From Pelobates cultripes (Eukaryota; Chordata; Amphibia; Anura; Pelobatidae), in the NCBI GenBank assembly GCA_933207985.1, contig OW240913.1, positions 270,527,081 to 270,591,080 on the forward strand: DNA of 64,000 bases, in the 5' to 3' direction. Both the position numbers and the translations under genes were made by a program. Below are positions 57,740 to 64,000 of the stretch, piece after piece. Numbering within the stretch: the first letter of the stretch is position 1; each line of letters begins with the position of its first letter. Under the pieces are notes generated by a model. That model was not told the DNA's origin and did no database searches. It worked only from the letters and a program-made list of their open reading frames with translations.

Positions 57740-59400
57740 GGAACCCGGCGGAGCTGCAAATTAGAGCTCCGCCGGGTCCTCTCTCCAGCCTGGCTGGTTG
57801 GCTCCCTCTCTCCCCGCCGGCGGCCGCATGTGGGCCGGTCAGGGAGATCCTTGATCTCCCCACTGGCCCGTCGTGGAAAACAGCGGGGCCGGCGCTAGGA
57901 GAGTGCCGGCCCTGCATAGACCGGCAGGGGAGATCCTGGGACCTCCCCTGCCGGCCTCGGCCCCACGGCCACCGCGGCCCACCGGGCATTTGCCCGGTGT
58001 GCCCGATGGCCAGTCCGGGCCTGATTTCCAGTTAAAAAAGATATAAAGCAAACATATAAAGGTATAATACAAACATAAGAAACAAGCGTCACCATACTTT
58101 AGTGGTATACAATAGTCAATTGCAACTGAGCAGATGGGTCCCCTGTGGTTAGGCCATTAGGTTACAGTGTGGGTCCCCTTATGTGTCCCCATGAGGTCCC
58201 CTCTTTTCTTTTCTCCTCAGTCGTGGGTGTCGTCCCTGTCCCACTATTCGTTAGGTGTCTCTCCTGTTCTATAGTGTGGTACATGTGCCTGCTAACCCTT
58301 GCCCTTCTTCACTTCCTCCTCTCCTTTAGTCTCTTTTTCGTCACTTTTGTATTCGGGTCACCCAGTTGTCTCTCAATGTGTCCCCCGCTGCTAATTGGCG
58401 GGGCATATCCGTGGACTGTCCCCTTGCAGTCATATTAATGGGTTGAGAGGTCCCCCGAATCCTGTGGTGGTTGTAGTGCCTGATCGTGTTTCTGGTCCGT
58501 GTTTGTCACCCACTGGTGTCATGTCCATCTCCCCCGTTCCCTCTTCTGTGTTTCTCACGAAGGCCTTCTCCCCCGTCCATTTTGTACCCCCGCTGTGGTC
58601 CCCCTCTATCTTAGGTAGTTAGTGCCCGTGTCTCGGACCCGGGTGGGTATGCTGGCAGCTCAGATGGGTGACGTAGAACCCTACAGTCAGATGCGGCCCG
58701 CCCGTGACACATATGGAGTGAGGCCATAAACATAAACAATCAAGACATATTGGTATGACACGTTTGCAGCTCCTGCGGGGCTGAGAATGCCCAATTAGGT
58801 AGAACTCCCTGACAGCACAAGTAGAGTGAGGAATATATCAGTTAGCATAACTCTCTAGCTACTCGCTTAGGACTAGGAATTCACAATTTGGTACAGCATG
58901 GCATCGCTTCGTGTAAAGTTAAGACTCTTTTTGGTACCACATACTAGCTGCTCTTGTGGGGTTGATTAAAAACAGGTTGGGCCAACCCTCGGACAGCTCA
59001 TATAGAGTGAATGGTATGCATGTTAGCATAACATTCTCGCAGCTCGCCTAAAGTTAAAAAATAAACAGTTTTGAGTAGTATATCATCTTCTTTAGGGCCG
59101 CCCTTGGACAGCTGGTGCAGAGTTAAAGATATGCATATTGGTATAGCTCTCTCGCCTAGAATTTACCGTGAACAGTTTAAAGTAACCCCTCGTGTGGAGT
59201 TTGAAAAAACAAAACAAAAAAAAACCAACTATATGGTATAACCTTGTAACATCTCGTATGAAGTTTAAGATCTGGTGACCTGTAATGTCTCAATGTCTCA
59301 TGTAGAGTTTAAAGTCTTGCAGTCTGGTGGTTTGCAGTAGCAGTTCATATGGGGTAAGGGCAGTCCTTTCGGCTGCGATCTCTCTTCAGGGCTATCCGCA

Positions 59401-61015
59401 CTATGGAGGTTGCTTTTGTGTAGACTGCCGTTCTGCCGCCACCATGCCAGTTTTTTCTCCCCTCTCGGTGGGGAGTTTCTCCGTGGGGTGAGCTCGGTTC
59501 TCTCCTAGTGGATCAGGCTGCAGCTGCGGTAACTGAAGTCGCCTCAGAAAGTGCGTGGGGTCATCTGTGACGGAGAGCGAAAGCACCGCTTCCCCGTGTG
59601 ATACCACCAGGGTACCCGACTCTCCCCAACTGTACCTGATTCCGTGGTCTCTGAGCAGTTTGGTGGTTGGCATGAATTTGCGTCTCTCCAACAGGACCGC
59701 AAACTATAAGTCGTCAAAGATTCTGACTTGGTAGCTATCCACAGCGGATCGCCGTTTTCAACGCTGTGCTCTGAGTGACAGCGATTATGTCCCTAGGAGC
59801 GTCCACTGGGGCCGTCGCGGCCTCTCGGATCCGGAATGCCATCGCCATAAACGGCAGCCCTCCCTCTCCCCTCACCTCCATCACTGTAGCCAGTTTGTTA
59901 GCGAACTCCAGCACCGCTTCAGGCCCTACTGTTTCGGGCACCCCACGGATGCATATATTTTTCTTGCGGTGTCTAGCCTCCATGGCCGTGACGGTACGGG
60001 TGAGTCGCTGGAGCTGCTGGGAGAGGTCCTCTACATTAGCTCGGGTCTCTGCGAGGGTGTTATTCCTCATCTCGGGTCTCTACTGCTCCAATGAGGGCCT
60101 TGATGCCGCCTAGTTCTCCGCGGACCTCATCCAGGACCTTCTTCCAGACTCCTCTGAGCTCGAGCAGGAGCCTTTTTTTTTTTCAATTTGACAATTTTTA
60201 TTTGTCTTTCATAGGATGATGGGGTACAGAAGGAAAAGTGGGATGGGGTAAACATTAATACATGCATAATAAAATGATACAGAGGAGGTGTTGTAATATT
60301 GATTATTCATTTGACACACTAGGCATATTTAGGTGTTTTTCTGTTGTACGTCTTACACAGTTGGTTGCTTAGTGGTCTTTGTCTAGGAACATTCCTGTCT
60401 AGTGGTGGAGGACCCACTCCATTATGTTTCGGTGTCCGCTCTCATTATACTAGGGGGTGTATAGTTTGATTATCGAGCAAGGGGATCATTATGTGTCAGA
60501 TGTGACCCGAGCGTTGCAATTAGATTAGGACAGTTTCACCTTATAGCGTGAGAATCTTCTCCCCTAAATTTGTTGTGTGTTTTTTTTTTTTTTTCAGGTT
60601 TGTATTGTTTATGCATACAATATAGCGGGGGGTACAGAAAAGAAGAAGGGGAGGGTGAGCGGTTAGGGTACATTAGTCATCTTCATATTTATACATGTTA
60701 GACAGTCCTAATGAGCTTGATCTTATATGGGTGGAGTTTTGTTACTAGTGGGGTGGGTCGGGGTCCAGCCATTCGACCGAGCAGGAGCCTTTTGATATCC
60801 CCTTTGGTAGAGGGTGATGTATCTGAATCAGAGTCATCTCTCCTGTATATACCACTAGGGGCTTGTGTTGATTCTGGTGCCTCCTCGTCCGGGGACATCT
60901 CTGACTCACTGGAGCCTCGAGGCCTGCTAGGCGCCATCTTAGGCTGTGCTGGCTGTTGCGGCCTATCGAACGACCACCTAATGTCTGGCATTTTGGAAGC
61001 CTCAGAAGCAAGCAT
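59401..61015 (-). pseudogene. L1 ORF1, interrupted and frameshifted
   Basis: From about 61015 the minus strand reads MLASEASKMPDIRW ... STKGDIKRLLL, an N-terminus, then is cut by the 60177-60777 insert. It resumes as LELRGVWKKVLDEVRGELGG, a coiled coil, and after a frameshift near 60065 gives LSQQLQRLTRTVTAMEARHR then RKKNICIRGVPETVG, the RNA-recognition signature. A stop near 59706 separates the C-terminal domain LERRKFMPTTKLLRDHGIRY then SWGESGTL. Order and spacing match ORF1p of L1. It is disabled by the insert and at least two small lesions. Confidence 0.88.
60177..60777 (-). mobile_element. LINE 3'-end insertion with two poly(A) tracts
   Basis: Flanked by exact CGAGCAGGAGCCTTTT at 60161-60176 and 60778-60793. 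T-runs at 60172-60183 and about 60582-60596 each begin a LINE-3'-end-like segment with 'ggggtacaga' downstream, so one 3' fragment probably inserted into the poly(A) of another. No coding content. Confidence 0.82.
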
Positions 61016-61591
61016 GTTTGCGCCCCATCTCTCTTTTGTTGGGTTCAGGGTTGCCAGGAGCCTGGTTGTGGCGTTAGTCTGCAGGCTTTTCGTTGCCTTT
61101 TAATGTGTTTTTTTAGTTGATTTTCCAGGAGCTCCCTGTACACACGTCTGCTTAGATGCTCAGCTAGCCACGCCCCCCCAAGGCTTTACTTTTAACATCA
61201 AATATTTAGCTATGAAACATGATTTAATATGAATAAAATATAAAAAAAAATGTAAGAAATTAAGAAATATTATTTTTTTAGTTCTGCGTGACATTTTAAC
61301 TGTGAATGTCATATGCTTTTACTGCAATAAAATACACATATTTATATTCAGCGATGTCTCCTGTGTAAAACAGTACCCCCTATGTACAGGTTTTATGGTG
61401 TTTTGGGAAGTTGCAGGGTCCAATATAGCATTTTACATTTTTCAGTTTTTTCACATTGAAATTCGCTAGGTTGGTTATGTTGCCTTTGAGACCGTATGGT
61501 AGCCCAGGAATGAGAATTACCCCCATTATGGCATACCATTTTCAAAAGTAGACAACCCAAGGTATGTATATTATCAAAATACAGTTAGATG

Positions 61592-61596
61592 AAATT

Positions 61597-61646
<50 letters not shown>

Positions 61647-61855
61647 TAATTATTTATTTTTAATTTTTAACATATTTATATATTTATTTAATTTATATTA
61701 TAGTTATATATAATTATATATATATATATATTTAATTAATATCATTCTACGTGTATTTTGATATCAAAATAAATATATATATGTGTGTGTGTATATTATT
61801 AAAATACACTTACAGTGTATGTGTATATATATATACTTAGATCATATACATAATA

Positions 61856-61886
<31 letters not shown>

Positions 61887-61890
61887 GATC
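61592..61890. repeat. AC/AT microsatellite and palindromic AT tracts
   Basis: (ac)n at about 61594-61609 then (at)n at 61610-61643, with further (at)n near 61715 and 61858-61886 and an inverted pair around 'atatatacttagatcatata' / 'tatgatctaagtatata'. Part of the TTAA element at 55777-62212. Confidence 0.7.
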
Positions 61891-62282
61891 TAAGTATATA
61901 TTGTTTTATTTTAAACTGTATTTTAACTTTATTTTAATTTATTTCAGGCAGCAGGGGGACTACCTGTCATTCCAGGCACTCCCCCTGCTGGCACTGCTAT
62001 GGACGGCTATTCCATCCATGTGATTGTGAGGTCCTCGCAAGGACCCTCACGATCACATGGCCCAGGAGGGCCAGATCAGATGTAGGGGGACTGCTTGGGA
62101 TGCCAGACAAGTCCCCCCCAGGTAAGTGGCCAGGACGGGAGAGACACCCACCGGCGTTTAGAGCCAGGTCCTCAAGGAAGGCATAGCATGCCCGCCATCC
62201 TTAAAGGGTTAATAAAGTTGTTGTTTTGTTTGTTTTGTTCTATATTAATTCTTAGCAACTTTAGTATGGGGAAGTTACCCTG

Positions 62283-62887
62283 TGTAGCGGTACTTACCTT
62301 ATCGGGGGGCAGGCCGAGGTCTTCAGTTCCCGCCGCACGCGGCTCGCTCGGGGCTCGGATGACGGCGGGCACTGACCGCGGGATGCGGTCACGTGTCCCG
62401 CCTAGCTCCAAGAGCGCACCCCGCGTCTCGGGCACGCTCTTAAAGGGAAAGTGGAAGCCGAAAACTAAAGTGGTCTCCCATTTTGGGGGCGTGGATATGA
62501 CAGGGGCCAATCAAATTAAATGCAAGGGTATTTATACTTACCTCTCCCTTAACTCCCTGCCCTATCGTGGTTTCTGTTTCAGTTCCCTTTAGCGCTTGTT
62601 TTGTTCAGTTGTAATTTTTCGTACTTGACCTTGGCTTTGTATCTGACTCCATTTATCTCTTTATCCCTGTTTTGTCTTGTTTGCCGGCTTACTGATTACT
62701 GTGTACCAGACCTTGGCTAGTTCTTGTTTTCGCTGTCTCTTTGTACCCTTGACCTCGGATCGTTCTTGACTCTGTATTTCTCTGCTCTACGTCGAGTCCG
62801 GCCATTCTAAGGTCCGGTAAGACGTATCTGCTCTATATTGTCAATTGTTGGACTAAATCTTGCGAGTTGGGGTAAACTACCGTGACA
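62283..62887 (+). mobile_element. Solo LTR (605 bp)
   Basis: Boundaries TGTAGCGGTACTTACC and GGGGTAAACTACCGTGACA with exact CCCTG duplication (62278-62282 and 62888-62892). TATA-like 'tatttatactt' at about 62530. Sequence from 62630 (for example 'gaccttggct', 'ggccattctaaggtccgg') is related to the reverse LTR at 16569-17105. No internal genes. Confidence 0.85.
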
Positions 62888-62892
62888 CCCTG

Positions 62893-63689
62893 CCAAGCTC
62901 ACTTATAAGAAACATCTTTTTGCCTTACTCTTAAGTTTTCTGACTAATTAGGGGATTATACCCCCCATTTATTTTTGTGTTTCATTTCTGATTTTTTGTA
63001 AGCTCCACTAGTTCTTTTCAGATTGAAAACATACCAGAGCACCAACGTGCATGCAAAACCGTGGGGCCCTGTTTCTAACCTTCTTTTGTAGGAGAATATG
63101 GCTAGCTCTAAGTAAAGCCATGGGGGCGGGTTTAACTATTTGCCGTGGGATGGCACCATAACCACTAATGTGGGCTGTAGTGGTTATGTGGCATGGAGTG
63201 TTTTTTGATGTTTTACTGTTGTTATGTTAACATAGCACAGCTAAATGATTATGATATAGATAGTAGCAAGATATGCTAGGATTGAAAAGCACTATGGTTA
63301 TAGCTCTTACAAATGTGAGTTGGCACTTTTTTACCTCAGGGTTGTCTGTAACGAAAAAAATTGACAAAGCAGAATGAAAAATAAAGGACAAACAAAGACT
63401 GGATTCCAGTACACATTCAGGTTACTGAGTCACTAATTCCCTTAGGGACGAAAGGGTTGACTCTGGAGACGGCCCAGGTATGACTTGTGCCCGGTGTGTC
63501 GGCCTGCTCCTGCAGGTTTAGTGCGTGGAGGAAGGCCGGTCCCTCTGAGGGTCCTAGGGCTTTAAAAAGCCTTTCCGTTTTGGATGACCATGAGATCTCT
63601 GGGGAAGGACCACCGGTAAGGGAGTCCAGCAGCTTTTAGGGTTTTTGTTATTGGCTGCATGGATTTTCGCCACAGTAAAGTGGCTCTGC
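62893..63689. other. No recognised feature
   Basis: Unassigned sequence. The 'gtgggctgtagtggttatgtggcatgg'-like text (about 63170-63200) hints at MITE interior, but no ends are seen. Confidence 0.35.
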
Positions 63690-64000
63690 TTAAAGGACCA
63701 CTCTAGGCACCCAGACCACTTCAGCTTAATGAAGTGGTCTGGGTGCCAGGTCCAGCTAGGGTTAACCCATTTTTTCATAAACATAGCAGTTTCAGAGAAA
63801 CTGCTATGTTTATGAATGGGTTAAGCCTTCCCCTATTTCCTCTAGCAGCTGTCTCATTGACAGCCGCTAGAGGCGCTTGCGTGCTTCTCACTGTGATTTT
63901 CACGCGTGCGCATTCAGCCGATGGGGAGGAGAAGAGGAGGATCGGAGGAGGAGAGCTCTCCGCCCAGCGCTGGAAAAAGGTACGTTTTAACCCCTTTCCC
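63690..64000 (+). mobile_element. T2-like MITE, runs off window
   Basis: Starts TTAAAGGACCACTCTAGGCA and contains a 'cataaacatagcagtttc' / 'gaaactgctatgtttatg' inverted pair and 'agccgctagaggcgcttg'. It is the opposite orientation of 56456-56859. The right end lies beyond the window. Confidence 0.8.

Larger units (their letters stand above)
56014..58023 (-). mobile_element. hAT-type element family A, copy 2 (inverted)
   Basis: Left end CAGGGCCGGACTGGGA and right end TGGCCAGTCCGGGCCTG, exact 8-bp duplication ATTTCCAG (56006-56013 and 58024-58031). Its ends match copy 1 (5836-8404) in reverse order, so it is oriented oppositely. Interior holds a T2 MITE, a (GT)n(AT)n tract at 56867-56930, a 'gagagtgctgtgtgtg' minisatellite (57000-57480) and the GC-rich core (about 57640-57960). 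No transposase; 250-280-residue minus-strand frames across the array are artefacts. Confidence 0.93.
55948..61179 (-). mobile_element. ORF1-only (HAL1-like) L1 element with nested insertions
   Basis: Flanked by AAGGCTTTGCTTTT (55934-55947) and AAGGCTTTACTTTT (61180-61193). The 3' end is a T-run followed by 'aaattctttatttttgttg'; the 5' end is 'ggggggcgtggctagctg' (minus-strand reading). Removing the hAT at 56014-58023 and the LINE insert at 60177-60777 leaves about 2.6 kb: 5' untranslated region, ORF1 and a long non-coding 3' part. I find no endonuclease or reverse transcriptase between ORF1 and the poly(A), so it resembles half-L1 elements that depend on another LINE's ORF2. Confidence 0.8.
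55777..62212. mobile_element. TTAA-flanked DNA element split by nested insertions
   Basis: Left end TTAACCCCTTATGGACTG, right end CCATCCTTAAAGGGTTAA; the outer TTAA is the target. Without the L1 it is about 1.2 kb. The right part includes AT-rich sequence, an AC/AT microsatellite and a GC-rich stretch with an inverted pair (atgtgattgtgagg ... cctcacgatcacat, 62017-62058). No transposase is seen. The 79-bp MITE at 42899 has matching ends. Confidence 0.75.

Overview
The window looks like a piece of a large, repeat-rich vertebrate nuclear genome, most likely an anuran amphibian. I infer this from the repeat types: MITEs ending in TTAAAGG with TTAA target sites (the T2/Kolobok-like class known from Xenopus), CR1 and L1 LINEs with frog-like tails, a Tc1 element, Penelope-like fragments, and a SINE-like sequence with a 'ggcgctatataaat(aat)n' tail. 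I see no bacterial-type gene organisation, no host protein-coding exon I can defend, and no RNA gene. Species cannot be assigned from sequence alone.

Layout. 1-9 kb: a short non-autonomous L1 copy (minus), a T2 MITE, a SINE-like repeat, and a 2.6-kb hAT-type element (5836-8404, exact 8-bp target duplication) filled with a CA-rich minisatellite. 9-18 kb: a solo LTR (9658-10563) followed 30 bp later by a full-length but broken L1 (10594-16408, 17-bp target duplication with one mismatch), then a second solo LTR (16569-17105) inside a minisatellite. 18-31 kb: decayed MITEs, an L1 5' fragment, head-to-head Penelope-like fragments with a GIY-YIG endonuclease remnant, a second hAT-type family (24975-26242), and a minus-strand L1 interrupted by a 5'-truncated CR1. 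31-38 kb: mostly featureless AT-rich DNA with a few MITE, hAT and Penelope ends.

38-52 kb is a deep nest. A 42-bp tandem array was entered by an LTR (38071-44811, TSD ATAGC). The LTR received a CR1 fragment and a Tc1 element (39437-44624). The Tc1 received a 155-bp hAT MITE, LTR pieces and an L1. The L1 carries a 79-bp TTAA MITE at its poly(A) junction. A 5.1-kb hAT element (44817-49919) then landed at the LTR edge and itself contains a second hAT, whose end has been tandemly triplicated. 52-64 kb: more T2 MITEs and a second nest (55777-62212): a TTAA element split by an ORF1-only, HAL1-like L1, which in turn holds a hAT element, a T2 MITE and LINE 3' ends; then a solo LTR and a T2 MITE running off the window.

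Almost all of the annotation rests on target-site duplications and terminal repeats read directly from the sequence. The most interesting signal is a GC-rich palindromic core shared by five copies of two hAT-type families with different termini. It carries a CGCG element (TCTCGCGAGA) and/or an X-box-like site (GTTGCCATGGCAAC), next to independently expanded TG/CA minisatellites. No reading frame in the window looks intact enough to be active.
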